DNA from: Verrucomicrobiota bacterium
Lineage (GTDB): Bacteria > Verrucomicrobiota > Verrucomicrobiia > Opitutales > Opitutaceae
Assembly (NCBI GenBank): GCA_018239845.1
Contig: JAFEGO010000010.1
Coordinates: forward strand, 1-64,000
Direction: 5' to 3'
Length of the DNA stretch: 64,000 nucleotides
Translations under genes and position numbers: made by a program
The notes under the pieces: generated by a model
Database searches by the model: none
What the model was told of the DNA's origin: nothing
What the model saw: only the letters and a program-made list of their open reading frames with translations
In this document: one piece after another, positions 35,038-47,269 of the stretch
Position numbering within the stretch: the stretch's first letter is position 1
Layout of the letters: each line of letters starts with the position of its first letter

Positions 35038-35337
35038 ATGAGCGACGATCCCGCCAAACTCAGCCCGGCAGAACCACCGCCGCTCCCGCCGAAAAAGGAC
35101 CCCGGCTCCGTCATCGCCGGCATCGTAATCTACATTGTGTCTTTGGTGCTGATGGCTGCCATGGCCCAAATCCGCTACTTCAATCTTGTCCCGCCGGTTC
35201 TTTTCGTCGCCCTGGTCATTTATGATATTTCCAGCGGCGGCTGGAATCGCACCCACACGGGCATCCTGATCGGTCTCCTGCTGACCGGCGGCGCGCTTTT
35301 GCTGCTCTTGAGCATCTGCGGCGGCCAACATTACTGA
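35038..35337 (+). CDS. Small Pro-rich membrane protein B of the radical SAM operon
   Basis: This 99-aa protein begins SDDPAKLSPAEPPPLPPKKD and then has about three hydrophobic helices (about 23-43, 48-65 and 75-93). It lies 12 nt after the previous small membrane protein and ends before a hairpin terminator. I recognise no family. Its position makes it the probable last gene of the Lgt-like/radical SAM unit. Confidence 0.66.
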   Translation: MSDDPAKLSPAEPPPLPPKKDPGSVIAGIVIYIVSLVLMAAMAQIRYFNLVPPVLFVALVIYDISSGGWNRTHTGILIGLLLTGGALLLLLSICGGQHY

Positions 35338-35342
35338 ACGAT

Positions 35343-35368
35343 GGCCGGCCCGTCCGTCCGGGCCGGCC
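35343..35368. terminator. Hairpin between convergent genes
   Basis: GGCCGGCCCG (35343-35352) and CGGGCCGGCC (35359-35368) form a 10-bp stem with a 6-nt loop between the radical SAM operon and the convergent TonB receptor gene. There is no T tract; it could serve both directions. Confidence 0.6.
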
Positions 35369-35376
35369 TGAACAAC

Positions 35377-37281
35377 TCAGAACTTCCACTCGGCACCCGC
35401 AAACACCGCGCAGCCGGGCGAAGGATAGCCGTTCACCGCTTCGTACTTCTCATCGAGCGCGTTTTCGATCCGCGCCTTGAGCGCGAGCCGCGGGTTCACC
35501 TGCCACGCCACATAGACGCGCGCGACGGTGCAGTCCTCGGCCTTGATCGTGGCAAACGTGGCCGCATCCACATCCTGCCGGTCGGCCATGAAGCTCAGGC
35601 CCGCGCCCGCGCTCACGCCGTGGCCGAAGTCGTGCCACAGGTCCGAGGTAAACGAGTGCCGCGGCCGGCGCAGCAGGCGCGCGTGCGTGCCCAGATTTTC
35701 CGCTTCCAGATAGGTGTACGCCGTGCGCAGCTCCACCGCGCCGGGCAGCGCGAGCTTGGCGCTCAGTTCCACGCCCTGCGTGCGGGCGCGGTCGGCGTTG
35801 ACCACCGTGCTCGGGTAGGCAGCGAAGTCGTATACGATCAGGTCCGAGTACGTCGTCTCAAACCACGTCGCGCTCAGCGTGCCGCGTTTCTCCGGGAGGT
35901 AGAAATCGACGCCCGCATCCCAGCCGTGCGCCTTCTCCGACCGCAGGTGCGGGTTGCCGACGTAGTAGGCGTCCGTGCCGTAGAGGTCCAAAAAGCTCGG
36001 CGCGCGAAACGCCGTGCCGTAGCTCGCGCGCAGCTTCACCGTCTGCTGCGCAATGAGCCAGGCCGCCGTCGCCCGCCCGGTCGTGGCGCGGCCGAAGGTG
36101 TCGTAGTCGTCGCTGCGCAGGCCCGCCGTGAGGAAGACGTTTTCCACCGGCGTGAACTCATCCTGCGCAAAAAACGCGAGCAGCGACTGCCGTTTGTCGA
36201 TCAGGCCGAAGCCGTCGGTCTTCGTGTGCGTCGCCTCGCCGTTGACGCCCGCCGTGATGCGGTGGCCTTCGAGGCCCTTGTACGTCGTCTGCCAGTCGAG
36301 CACCGCGCGGCGGTTGCGCAGCGTGGTCGTGGCCGAGGGTGAGCCGTACGGCGGATTCGGCGCCGGGGTCTCCGTGACGAACCGGCGTTCCTGGTCGCCC
36401 AGCGTCAGCCGGCTCGACCACTGCTCCGAGGGATCGAACTCCGCGAACACCGTCGCGAGCACGTTGTTCTCGCGCTCGCGGTTGTTGGGGTCGTCCGTGT
36501 AGCGGTCACCCGGGTCCTCGTAGTCGCTGCGCAGCCAGCGGAGCGTGGCGCTGACGTTGACCGTCGAGGTCACCGTGCGGTCAAGCCGCAGGGCCGCGTT
36601 CGTCGAGGTGAAATCGTTGTTCGCGCGCTGGTTTTCCGTGGTGCCGCCGCTGACCGACACCGCGTAGCCCCACGCGTCCTGCGCGCCTTGCGCGGTGAGC
36701 GCGCCGTTGACCGTGCCAAAGCTGCCGGCCTCGGCCGACACGCTCGCCGTCGGCGCGCCCCGGCCGCGCTGCGTGCCGATGGCCACCACGCCGCCGACCG
36801 CCTCGCCGCCGTAGAGCGTGCTCTGCGGCCCGTGCACGACTTCGACGCGGTCGTTGGCGCCGAGGCGCGCACCGCCGAGGAAGACCTGGTAGTCGGCGTT
36901 GGGGTCGTTGAGGCGGATGCCATCGACCATGAAGAGGGTTTGGTTGGAATTCGCCCCGCGCATGAAGAGCGAGGTGATCGAGCCGGCCGCGCCGCTCGGC
37001 GTCGGCGGTGCGCCGGTGACCAGGCCGAGCAGGTCGCTGACGCGTGTGACTTGCATGCGGTCCGCGTCGGCGGCGGTCACGACGTCCGTGACGGCCCCGA
37101 GGTGTTTGGCGGGCTCCGTCGTGCGCGTGGCGGTGACGGCATAGTCGTCGAGCACCGTCGGCGGCGCATCGGCGTTTGATCCCGGCGGCGCGGTCTGGCC
37201 GCGGGCCGTGAGGAGCGTCGCTGCGACGCACAATAGAGGTACGATCCGTCCCGGCAGGCGGGACAGCAGGTGGATTTTCAT
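35377..37281 (-). CDS. btuB: TonB-dependent outer-membrane receptor, BtuB-like (cobalamin uptake)
   Basis: This 634-aa outer-membrane receptor imports corrinoids through the TonB system if the riboswitch association is right. It has a signal peptide (about 1-27), a TonB-box-like YAVTATRTTEPAK, a plug domain (about 50-165; LFMRGANSNQTLFMVDGIRL, VEVVHGPQSTLYGGEAVGGV), and a 22-strand beta-barrel ending in aromatic KF (GAEWKF). The length matches BtuB-like receptors. ATG 37281 starts the signal peptide. It is preceded by a cobalamin riboswitch and diverges from metH. Confidence 0.9.
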   Translation of the reverse strand: MKIHLLSRLPGRIVPLLCVAATLLTARGQTAPPGSNADAPPTVLDDYAVTATRTTEPAKHLGAVTDVVTAADADRMQVTRVSDLLGLVTGAPPTPSGAAGSITSLFMRGANSNQTLFMVDGIRLNDPNADYQVFLGGARLGANDRVEVVHGPQSTLYGGEAVGGVVAIGTQRGRGAPTASVSAEAGSFGTVNGALTAQGAQDAWGYAVSVSGGTTENQRANNDFTSTNAALRLDRTVTSTVNVSATLRWLRSDYEDPGDRYTDDPNNRERENNVLATVFAEFDPSEQWSSRLTLGDQERRFVTETPAPNPPYGSPSATTTLRNRRAVLDWQTTYKGLEGHRITAGVNGEATHTKTDGFGLIDKRQSLLAFFAQDEFTPVENVFLTAGLRSDDYDTFGRATTGRATAAWLIAQQTVKLRASYGTAFRAPSFLDLYGTDAYYVGNPHLRSEKAHGWDAGVDFYLPEKRGTLSATWFETTYSDLIVYDFAAYPSTVVNADRARTQGVELSAKLALPGAVELRTAYTYLEAENLGTHARLLRRPRHSFTSDLWHDFGHGVSAGAGLSFMADRQDVDAATFATIKAEDCTVARVYVAWQVNPRLALKARIENALDEKYEAVNGYPSPGCAVFAGAEWKF

Positions 37282-37399
37282 GGCAGGCTTGCTGTGGCTT
37301 GGGCAAGGGCCCGCGCGCCGCCGTCGCCGGCCGCGCACCTGCCCTCACGCTTCATTTTTTGCGATGAAGTTTTGGCGGCCGGCGCGCGCAATCGCACCG

Positions 37400-37605
37400 T
37401 CCGCGTGAGCAACCCCGGGCCAGATATTCGGACTCCGCATGTGTGGTCGTTGATGACGACCGCCTCGCCCGCGCCTTCACCCCGACCGAAGTCGGGATTG
37501 GCTTTGCCCACGCCGTCAGCGGACGTGGTGCAGGTTTGTGATGCGATACCGCAGCGCAACTGTGGCCGGTTCCCACGGCCTTCCCTGATTCCCGTGATTC
37601 TCTGA
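37400..37605 (-). promoter_or_regulatory. Cobalamin riboswitch upstream of btuB
   Basis: On the minus strand the leader contains the conserved elements in order: AGGGAAGGCCGTGGGAAC (around 37570-37586), GTTGCGCTGCGGTA (37547-37560), then the B12 box AGTCCGAATATCTGGCC (37418-37434). A possible expression platform lies between the box and the gene: CTTCAT/ATGAAG pairing at 37350-37369 flanked by GC-rich arms. In this RNA class cobalamin binding normally represses the downstream gene. Confidence 0.88.
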
Positions 37606-37739
37606 AAGAACGCTGACGCCACCCATCCCGCGCACGCTTCGCGCCGGCCGCAAGGGCAATCTTTAGCATACGCATCAACGCATCACAATTTGTAGATATG
37701 ATGACTTGCCAACCATCCCGCGATCGATAGTGTCCGATA

Positions 37740-41552
<3,813 letters not shown>

Positions 41553-41562
41553 GGCGCGGACC

Positions 41563-42294
41563 ATGTCCTCCGTCCAAGCCCACTACGATCAGCTGCTCGG
41601 CCCGGTCTACACGTGGATGGCCGGCGGCTGGAACGCTGCCCTCGCGCGCAACTGCGCCCTGCTCGACTCGCTCGGTCTCGCCACCTGGCCGCGCGGCACT
41701 GCCGTCGATCTCGGCTGCGGCTCCGGCTTCCAGACCATCCCGCTCGCCGACGCCGGCTTCGACGTCCTCGCCCTCGATCTCTGCGCCTCCTTGCTCGCCG
41801 AGCTGCGCACCCGCGCCGGTGCCCGCTCCATCCATACCGTCCAGGGCGACCTGCTGAACTTTCCCGCCCATCTCACCGGCAATGCCGCGCTGATCGTATG
41901 CATGGGCGACACCCTCACGCACCTCCCCTCCGTCGGCGCGGTCGCCGCCCTCATCCACTGCGCCGCCGCCTGCCTCGCGCCAGGCGGCCGGCTCGTCCTT
42001 GGTTTCCGCGACCTCGCAACCCACGAGCTCCAAGGCCCGCAGCGTTTCATCCCCGTCCGCAGCGAGCCCGTCCGTATCTTCACCTGCTTCCTCGACTACC
42101 GCCCGGATCATGTCGAGGTCAGCGACCTCATCCACACCCGCAACGGCGACCAGTGGCAGCTCGCCAGCAGCACCTACCGCAAGCTCCGCCTCACCGCCGC
42201 CCAAGTCGGCGCGTTGCTCACCACCGCCGGCCTCACCCTCGAGCACAGCTCCACCGAGCAGGGTGCCGTCCGCCTCGTCGCGTTGCGATCCTGA
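41563..42294 (+). CDS. SAM-dependent methyltransferase
   Basis: This 243-aa class I methyltransferase has the motif I AVDLGCGSGFQTI (about 47-59), motif II LALDLC (about 70), and motif IV VCMGDTLTHLPS, followed by a C-terminal beta-rich half. It follows metH by only 10 nt and is probably cotranscribed, so it would consume the SAM produced downstream of methionine. The substrate is unknown. Confidence 0.82.
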   Translation: MSSVQAHYDQLLGPVYTWMAGGWNAALARNCALLDSLGLATWPRGTAVDLGCGSGFQTIPLADAGFDVLALDLCASLLAELRTRAGARSIHTVQGDLLNFPAHLTGNAALIVCMGDTLTHLPSVGAVAALIHCAAACLAPGGRLVLGFRDLATHELQGPQRFIPVRSEPVRIFTCFLDYRPDHVEVSDLIHTRNGDQWQLASSTYRKLRLTAAQVGALLTTAGLTLEHSSTEQGAVRLVALRS

Positions 42295-42414
42295 GCCTGA
42301 TTGTTCCCGCTGTCGCCGGAAAATAGTACAACGCGCCGGCGAACCTGACGCTTCGACCCGGGTCCGTGGCAGAGGGAGCAAATCCCTCAACCCTCAAACC
42401 AAAGGAGAACCGTC

Positions 42415-42591
42415 ATGCTACGCTGGGCACTCATATTCTTTATCGTGGCCATCATCGCCGGTCTGCTCGGCTTCACCGGTATCGCCGGTGCCGCCGCCAG
42501 CATTGCGAAGATCATCTTCATGATCTTCGTGGTTCTGCTGCTCATCGCGCTCCTCGCGGGTGCGCTCAGCGGCAAGCCGCCGGCGCCCTGA
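42415..42591 (+). CDS. DUF1328-family small membrane protein
   Basis: This 58-aa two-helix membrane protein begins [20 protein letters not shown] and continues [20 protein letters not shown], the standard DUF1328 pattern of an Ala/Gly-rich hinge between hydrophobic helices. It has one of the clearest ribosome-binding sites in the window (AGGAG, 7 nt before the ATG). DUF1328 proteins are common in stress-related loci, with no defined function. Confidence 0.85.
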   Translation: MLRWALIFFIVAIIAGLLGFTGIAGAAASIAKIIFMIFVVLLLIALLAGALSGKPPAP

Positions 42592-42612
42592 GTCAGCCAC
42601 GACTGACTTGCC

Positions 42613-42679
42613 TTCACCCCAAGGCCGCAAAGGCCGGCGGAGATTCATGCCTCCGCCCGCTCCGCGGCCTCGGGGTGAA
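42613..42679. repeat. Long imperfect hairpin after the DUF1328 gene
   Basis: TTCACCCCAAGGCCGC (42613-42628) pairs with GCGGCCTCGGGGTGAA (42664-42679), and inner GGCGGAG/CTCCGCC sequences can extend the fold. It fills most of the gap before the next small gene and may be a terminator or structured RNA element. Confidence 0.55.
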
Positions 42680-42737
42680 TTCCTTTGACCACACTGCGCG
42701 CTTGACGGCGGCGGCGATTGCGGGAGCCCTTGGCCCC

Positions 42738-42977
42738 ATGAGTACGCCGACCGAGGAGAATTTTAAGGACTACAAGCGGGCCGAGAAAAAGGCCTTGGAG
42801 CTCCTGCGCGAGATGCAGGCCGTGAGCCCCAAGAAAAACGACATCGAGCTCGCCCTGCTCGTCGCGATCTTCGAACTGCACAAGGGTGCCCTGCCCCCGC
42901 AGACCGTCGCTTCGGTGATCCAAGGTCACCTCAAGCAACTGCTGCCCTTCTACGCCGGCAAGCCCGCCACGGGCTGA
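42738..42977 (+). CDS. Small hypothetical protein
   Basis: This 79-aa soluble, helical protein (EENFKDYKRAEKKALELLRE, then ELALLVAIFELHKGALPP) has a charged N-terminal half and a hydrophobic C-terminal helix pair. I recognise no family. The ATG at 42738 begins the part with normal composition; the same frame continues upstream into the preceding hairpin region, which I do not count. Confidence 0.55.
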   Translation: MSTPTEENFKDYKRAEKKALELLREMQAVSPKKNDIELALLVAIFELHKGALPPQTVASVIQGHLKQLLPFYAGKPATG

Positions 42978-43074
42978 GCGTCCCTTGTTTGTGAAACGCC
43001 TGTAACCCCTTCAGGTCAAAGGGCTTCACATTTGTACTGCATCCGGCACGACGAGTGCTCAGGGTGAGGTCATC

Positions 43075-43557
43075 ATGACCGCCTTCACCCTGTTTCACGT
43101 GGCGCTGAGTCTGGTTGGTATCATCACGGGGTTTGTCGTGGCCTTCGCCATGCTCTCCTCCCGTTCGAACCCCCGCATGGTCGCTGTCTTCCTGTGGACC
43201 ACCCTGCTCACCTCGGTGACGGGCTTCTTCTTTCCCTTCCACAGTTTCACGCCGGCGATCGGCGTCGGCATCCTCTCGATCCTCCTTCTCGCCCCGGTCT
43301 TCTACGCCCTCTACTCGCGCAAGCTCGCGGGCTCGTGGCGCTGGATCTACGTGATCGGCTCTCTCGTGGCGCTCTACTTCAATTTCTTCGTTCTGATCGT
43401 GCAGTCTTTCCTGAAGATCCCCGCGCTGCACGCGCTGGCACCGACCGGCCAGGAACCGCCCTTCGCCGCCACCCAAGGCCTCGCGCTCATCGGCTTCATC
43501 GTGCTGATCGTCCTCGCGACCAAGCGTTTTCACCCCTCCGCCCCGGCCGCCGCCTAA
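43075..43557 (+). CDS. Hypothetical integral membrane protein
   Basis: This 160-aa protein has about five predicted transmembrane helices (for example AFTLFHVALSLVGIITGFVV, VFLWTTLLTSVTGFFFPF, GVGILSILLLAPVFYALY). I recognise no named family. It begins after a 97-bp gap rich in short direct repeats and ends before the convergent methyltransferase gene. Confidence 0.65.
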   Translation: MTAFTLFHVALSLVGIITGFVVAFAMLSSRSNPRMVAVFLWTTLLTSVTGFFFPFHSFTPAIGVGILSILLLAPVFYALYSRKLAGSWRWIYVIGSLVALYFNFFVLIVQSFLKIPALHALAPTGQEPPFAATQGLALIGFIVLIVLATKRFHPSAPAAA

Positions 43558-43570
43558 GCGGACCAGCGCC

Positions 43571-44221
43571 TCAGTTTTTCACCACGTAGGTCAGCCACCA
43601 GCGCGGCCGCTCGTAGCGGATCACCAGATTCTCCGCATAGGGCCGCAACAGCTCCTGGAGTTCCTCCGAAGTGAAATACGTCTTCACGATCTCGTAGGTA
43701 CCGCCTTCCGGCAGACGACGGATCTCGTAGGAGTCGTGCGTCGCGAGCTTGCTATAGTACGGGTCCGCATCATCCGGCCGCCGGATATCGTCGGCCAGCA
43801 GCACCCGCGCCCCCGGTTTCAGTCGCGCGTGAAACACCGTGAAAAACTCGCCCCAGCGCGCCAGCGGGATGTGCGACACCCAGTGCATCGCAAAACCAAA
43901 GTCAAAGCGCCCTTCCCTCACACCTGCCAGCGCATACGCATCCTCCCGTTGAAACCGCGCCCGCTCGATCTGCTGCCCCTGCGCGATGGCCAGCATCTCC
44001 TCCGAAAAATCCGTGGCCATCATCTCGCTCGCACCAGGAGCGACAAACCGCGTCCAGTAACCCGTGCCGCACGCGATCTCCAGCACCGCACGTCCGGCCG
44101 ACTCCGCCCGCAGCGCAGTGACAATCTCCAGCAACTGACCCGCCGGCGGAGTCGCGAGGCCCTTGGCCATATGCGGCGCCCGCGCATTGTAGTAGGCCTG
44201 CATCGAATCAGGGGCGCTCAT
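43571..44221 (-). CDS. SAM-dependent methyltransferase
   Basis: This 216-aa class I methyltransferase has motif I VLEIACGTGYWTRFV (about 45-59), acidic MATDFSEEMLAIA, and MHWVSHIPLARW near the centre. The start at ATG 44221 is chosen from the run MSAPDSMQAYYNARAPHM; M7 (44203) is an alternative. It is downstream of the DUF1579-like gene on the same strand (43-bp gap), so the two may be cotranscribed. The substrate is unknown. Confidence 0.8.
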   Translation of the reverse strand: MSAPDSMQAYYNARAPHMAKGLATPPAGQLLEIVTALRAESAGRAVLEIACGTGYWTRFVAPGASEMMATDFSEEMLAIAQGQQIERARFQREDAYALAGVREGRFDFGFAMHWVSHIPLARWGEFFTVFHARLKPGARVLLADDIRRPDDADPYYSKLATHDSYEIRRLPEGGTYEIVKTYFTSEELQELLRPYAENLVIRYERPRWWLTYVVKN

Positions 44222-44264
44222 CCGACTAGCTGACCCTGAGGCTCCCACCTTGGCGATGCGCAAA

Positions 44265-44756
44265 TCACCCGCCCGCCACCTCGGTCGAGCGCGGAATGAA
44301 CTCCATGGTCCAGTTCGTTTCCCACGTCGCACCGCCATCGTCGGAAAACGCCTGTTCCCACCGCGGCATCGGCGTCGTGGTTTGCGTCCAACGGAAGCGC
44401 ACGCGCGTCGGTTTCCCCTTAAACATCATCTCGGCGTAAAACTCCCCGACGCCCTCGGCAAAACGCCCGCGCACCGGCGTATCCAGTTCCGTCGGTTGCC
44501 GCCCGTCGAGCCACCAGATCGACCATTGCCCGGTCTGCGCGTCGTAGGCTCGCAGGGTGGCTGCGCAATAGTGCCCGTCCGGCAGTTCGAGATAATTGTC
44601 GTCCACATTCGCCGCCCCGCCCAGCAGGCGCTGCGCCCGGCACACGCCGCCAAACTTCGCCCACTCCGTGCAGCCCGCGAGCCGCTCCTTCAGGCGGTCA
44701 TGCCGCACCCACCAGGTGCCGTGGAGAAAATCAAAATCCCGTGATCCGTCATTCAT
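44265..44756 (-). CDS. DUF1579-like small protein
   Basis: This 163-aa protein begins DFDFLHGTWWVRHDRLKERL and has repeated Trp-rich strands (SIWWLDGRQP, RFRWTQTTTPMPRWEQAFS), a lipocalin-like pattern typical of DUF1579 proteins. I see no signal peptide. The family call is by resemblance only. The gene diverges from the ArsR-type regulator across 115 bp that hold a likely operator. Confidence 0.55.
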   Translation of the reverse strand: MNDGSRDFDFLHGTWWVRHDRLKERLAGCTEWAKFGGVCRAQRLLGGAANVDDNYLELPDGHYCAATLRAYDAQTGQWSIWWLDGRQPTELDTPVRGRFAEGVGEFYAEMMFKGKPTRVRFRWTQTTTPMPRWEQAFSDDGGATWETNWTMEFIPRSTEVAGG

Positions 44757-44840
44757 CCCGGCATGCTACCGCTTCGGCCTGACAGCATTATGTCAGCAGT
44801 GAACATCTCCCGGCGACGACCTATTATTTTAGTTCTTGCT

Positions 44841-44862
44841 TAATTAAGTTATCACTTAATTA
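44841..44862. promoter_or_regulatory. Putative ArsR operator
   Basis: TAATTAAGT (44841-44849) and ACTTAATTA (44854-44862) form a perfect 9-bp inverted repeat with a 4-nt spacer, ending 9 nt before the regulator's ATG. An AT-rich operator overlapping the promoter is typical for ArsR-type repressors that control their own operon. Confidence 0.65.
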
Positions 44863-44871
44863 ATAGCCGTC

Positions 44872-45213
44872 ATGCAGAGCCTCGCTGCCATCGCCGACCC
44901 CACCCGCCGCCGCATCATCGAGCTGCTCGCTGTGCGCGAACGCACCGCGGGCGAGCTGGTCGATGAGTTTGATATGAGCGCCCCGGCCATTTCCCAGCAC
45001 CTCAAGGTCCTGCGCGAGGCCGGCCTCGTCACCACCCGCGCCGAAGGCCAGTCGCGCATCCAAGCCCTCAATCCCGACGGCTTCGGCGATCTGGAGGACT
45101 GGCTCAATCGCACCCGCTCCATCTGGTCCAGCCGCCTCGATGCCCTCGAGCGTGAGCTCCGCGCGGAAGACGCCGCCAACGCCAAGGCTGCCGCCCGGAA
45201 GAAAAAGTCCTGA
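44872..45213 (+). CDS. ArsR-family transcriptional regulator
   Basis: This 113-aa winged-helix regulator covers IADPTRRRIIELLAVRERTA, the recognition helix region SAPAISQHLKVLREAGLV (about 43-60) and a wing. There is no Cys-based metal site of the ArsR/SmtB kind, so it likely responds to another signal. Two nucleotides separate it from an AHSA1 gene. ArsR-AHSA1 gene pairs are common and the regulator is usually an autorepressor. The operator is proposed at 44841. Confidence 0.9.
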   Translation: MQSLAAIADPTRRRIIELLAVRERTAGELVDEFDMSAPAISQHLKVLREAGLVTTRAEGQSRIQALNPDGFGDLEDWLNRTRSIWSSRLDALERELRAEDAANAKAAARKKKS

Positions 45214-45215
45214 CC

Positions 45216-45677
45216 ATGACCCAGCCCGTCCACGCCATTGTTTTGCACCGCTTCGCCGCCTCAGCCGAGCAGGTCTTCGCCGCGTGGTTCGACCCCGTTT
45301 GGCTCGGTCGCTGGATGTTCGGCCCGGGTGTGCGCGACGAGCGCATCGTGCGGCTCACGCTGGATGCGCGGGTCGGCGGCCGTTTCTCGTTCATCGTCGA
45401 GCGCGAGGGTCGGGAGATCAATTATGTCGGCGAATACCTCGAGGTCGAGCGCCCCCGCCTGCTCGTTTTCACGTGGGGGTTGCGCGAAGATCTACCCGAC
45501 ACGAGCCGCGTCATTGTCGAACTTACGTCGCTCGACCGCGGTTGCGAGCTGAAGCTCACCCACCTGATGGGGGCTCAATGGTCCGCCCAGGCCGATCAAG
45601 TCGCAGATATCTGGACCCGGATGCTCGACGCCCTCGCGGAAGCCCTTCGGCAGGACGACAGCGCTGCAAAACTTTAA
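45216..45677 (+). CDS. AHSA1/SRPBCC-domain protein (copy 1)
   Basis: This 153-aa START-like hydrophobic-cavity protein starts with VLHRFAASAEQVFAAWFDPV, and has WMFGPGV and GGRFSFIVEREG followed by GEYLEVERPRLLVFTWG, the AHSA1 pattern. Ligands for this group are unknown. It is the second gene of the ArsR operon and is 2 nt upstream of the second AHSA1 gene. Confidence 0.88.
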   Translation: MTQPVHAIVLHRFAASAEQVFAAWFDPVWLGRWMFGPGVRDERIVRLTLDARVGGRFSFIVEREGREINYVGEYLEVERPRLLVFTWGLREDLPDTSRVIVELTSLDRGCELKLTHLMGAQWSAQADQVADIWTRMLDALAEALRQDDSAAKL

Positions 45678-45679
45678 CC

Positions 45680-46267
45680 ATGAAAAACGAAAATCAAAAA
45701 CCCGGCAAATTCACCGGACCCGCGGAAGTGCGCATCGTGCGCAACCTGCCCGGCCCCATCGAGCGCGTCTGGCAATACCTCACCGATCCGGAAAAGCGCG
45801 CCCGCTGGTTCGCCGGCGGCAGCACGGAGCCAAAGGTCGGCGGCAAGATGGAGCTCTTCTTCCAGCACAAGAACATTGCGCCCGGCGAGACGCCGCCCGA
45901 ATCCCACAAGCACATCCAGGACCCCGGCGTCAAAATGCCGTGCACCGTCCTGCGCTGGGAGCCGCCCCATGTGCTGAGCTACACCTTCGACGACGAGTCC
46001 GACGTCACCTTCGAGCTCAGCGTGCAGGGCAAGGACGTGCAGCTTGTTCTCACCCATCGCGCCCGCGGCACCGACATCCCCTTCCTCTCCGGCTACGCGA
46101 GCGGCTGGCACGTCCATCTTGATATCCTCATCGCCCTGCTGGAGGGCGCTGCGCTGCCTCCGTTCTGGTCAACCCACGCCCGGCTCAAGGCCGAGTACGA
46201 AAAACTCCACGGCACCGAAATGCTCAACCGCTGCGCCACCCGCCAACCCGACTCCCATGAAAAATAA
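45680..46267 (+). CDS. AHSA1/SRPBCC-domain protein (copy 2)
   Basis: This 195-aa protein of the same fold shows VRIVRNLPGPIERVWQYLTD, RARWFAGGSTEPKVGGKMEL and LSYTFDDESDVTFELSVQG. It lies directly after copy 1 and overlaps the DUF899 gene by 11 nt. The long reading frame from 45140 is antisense-like upstream and I do not use it; ATG 45680 begins MKNENQKPGKFTGPAEVRIV. Confidence 0.86.
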   Translation: MKNENQKPGKFTGPAEVRIVRNLPGPIERVWQYLTDPEKRARWFAGGSTEPKVGGKMELFFQHKNIAPGETPPESHKHIQDPGVKMPCTVLRWEPPHVLSYTFDDESDVTFELSVQGKDVQLVLTHRARGTDIPFLSGYASGWHVHLDILIALLEGAALPPFWSTHARLKAEYEKLHGTEMLNRCATRQPDSHEK

Positions 46268-47000
46268 CCCCACCACCCAACCCGCCATCGTCTCCGCCGA
46301 CCAGTGGCGCGCCGCCCGCCTCGAATTCCTCCGCGAGGAAAAGGAATTCACGAAACTCCGCGACCGCCTCGCCGCCCACCGCCGCGCCCTCCCTTGGACT
46401 CCCGTCACGACGCCCTACGGTTTCACCTCCACCTCCGGCTCGGTCTCGCTCGCCGACCTCTTCGCCGACCGCAACCAACTCATCGTCTATCACTTCATGC
46501 TCGGACCCGGCTGGGAGGAAGGCTGCCGCGGCTGCTCCTACGTCTCGGATCACTTCGACGGCGCCATCCCCCACCTCCAGGCCCGCGACATCACCTTCGT
46601 CGCCGTCTCCAGCGCCCCACTCGCGGAGATCCTGCCCTTCAAGGCCCGCATGGGTTGGAAATTCGACTGGGTCTCCTCCGCTGGCACGACCTTCAACCGC
46701 GACTTCGGCGTCGCCTTCACCGAGGAAGAGGTCGCCTCCGGCCGCCCGCTCTACAACTTCGGTCTCAACCCCGCCAACCTCGACGAGCTCCCCGGCCTCA
46801 GCGTCTTCGCCCGCGGTGCCGACGGCCAGGTGTACCGCACCTACTCGACGTATTCGCGCGGCCTCGACGCCTTGGTGGGCGCCTACCAGCTCATCGACCT
46901 CACCTCAAAAGGCCGCAACGAGGACCCCGAGGCTCCGATGAAGTGGGTCCGCCACCGCGACCGCTACGACCAGCCCGCCGATGCCGTCGCCGCACACTAA
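46257..47000 (+). CDS. DUF899 thioredoxin-like protein
   Basis: This 247-aa protein shows the DUF899 signatures ARLEFLREEKEFTKLRDRLA, LPWTPVTTPYGFTS, YHFMLGPGWEEGCRGCSYVS (the EGC-x-x-C segment, candidate redox cysteines) and MGWKFDWVSSAGTTFNRDFG. The fold is thioredoxin-like. Its place after two AHSA1 genes is a frequent arrangement. The function is unknown. The start ATG 46257 overlaps the previous gene. Confidence 0.9.
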   Translation: MKNNPTTQPAIVSADQWRAARLEFLREEKEFTKLRDRLAAHRRALPWTPVTTPYGFTSTSGSVSLADLFADRNQLIVYHFMLGPGWEEGCRGCSYVSDHFDGAIPHLQARDITFVAVSSAPLAEILPFKARMGWKFDWVSSAGTTFNRDFGVAFTEEEVASGRPLYNFGLNPANLDELPGLSVFARGADGQVYRTYSTYSRGLDALVGAYQLIDLTSKGRNEDPEAPMKWVRHRDRYDQPADAVAAH

Positions 47001-47241
47001 GCCCCTCCGCCGTGCCGTCCGCTGGCTCCTGCCGGCGGCGGCGCTCGCCCTCGCACCGAAGTGCCTGCTCTGCGTGCTCGCCTACACCGGCCTCGCCACC
47101 GCCCTCGGCCTCGTCGGCCCCGAGCTCTGCGGCCCGCCCGCCAGCCCGCACCCTGGGACTACATTCCTTGCTTTCCTCGGTGTTATCTGCGGCAGCGGCT
47201 ACATTCTCGCGATCGCCCGCCGCAAATTTCTGCATCGATAG
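46981..47241 (+). CDS. Small membrane protein
   Basis: This 86-aa protein has two to three hydrophobic helices. The segment APKCLLCVLAYTGLATALGL has a CxxC pair inside the membrane and resembles membrane proteins related to the MerC/DUF-type mercury or cysteine-rich families; I cannot name it firmly. It overlaps the DUF899 end by 20 nt. Confidence 0.6.
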   Translation: MPSPHTKPLRRAVRWLLPAAALALAPKCLLCVLAYTGLATALGLVGPELCGPPASPHPGTTFLAFLGVICGSGYILAIARRKFLHR

Positions 47242-47269
47242 GCCCGCTCGCGACGGTTTGTTTTCCCGC

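Noticed and set aside
42361-42414. Possible tRNA- or riboswitch-like fold before the DUF1328 gene
   Set aside because: The segment has short self-complementary parts (GAGGG with CCCTC) but no complete cloverleaf or known riboswitch elements.
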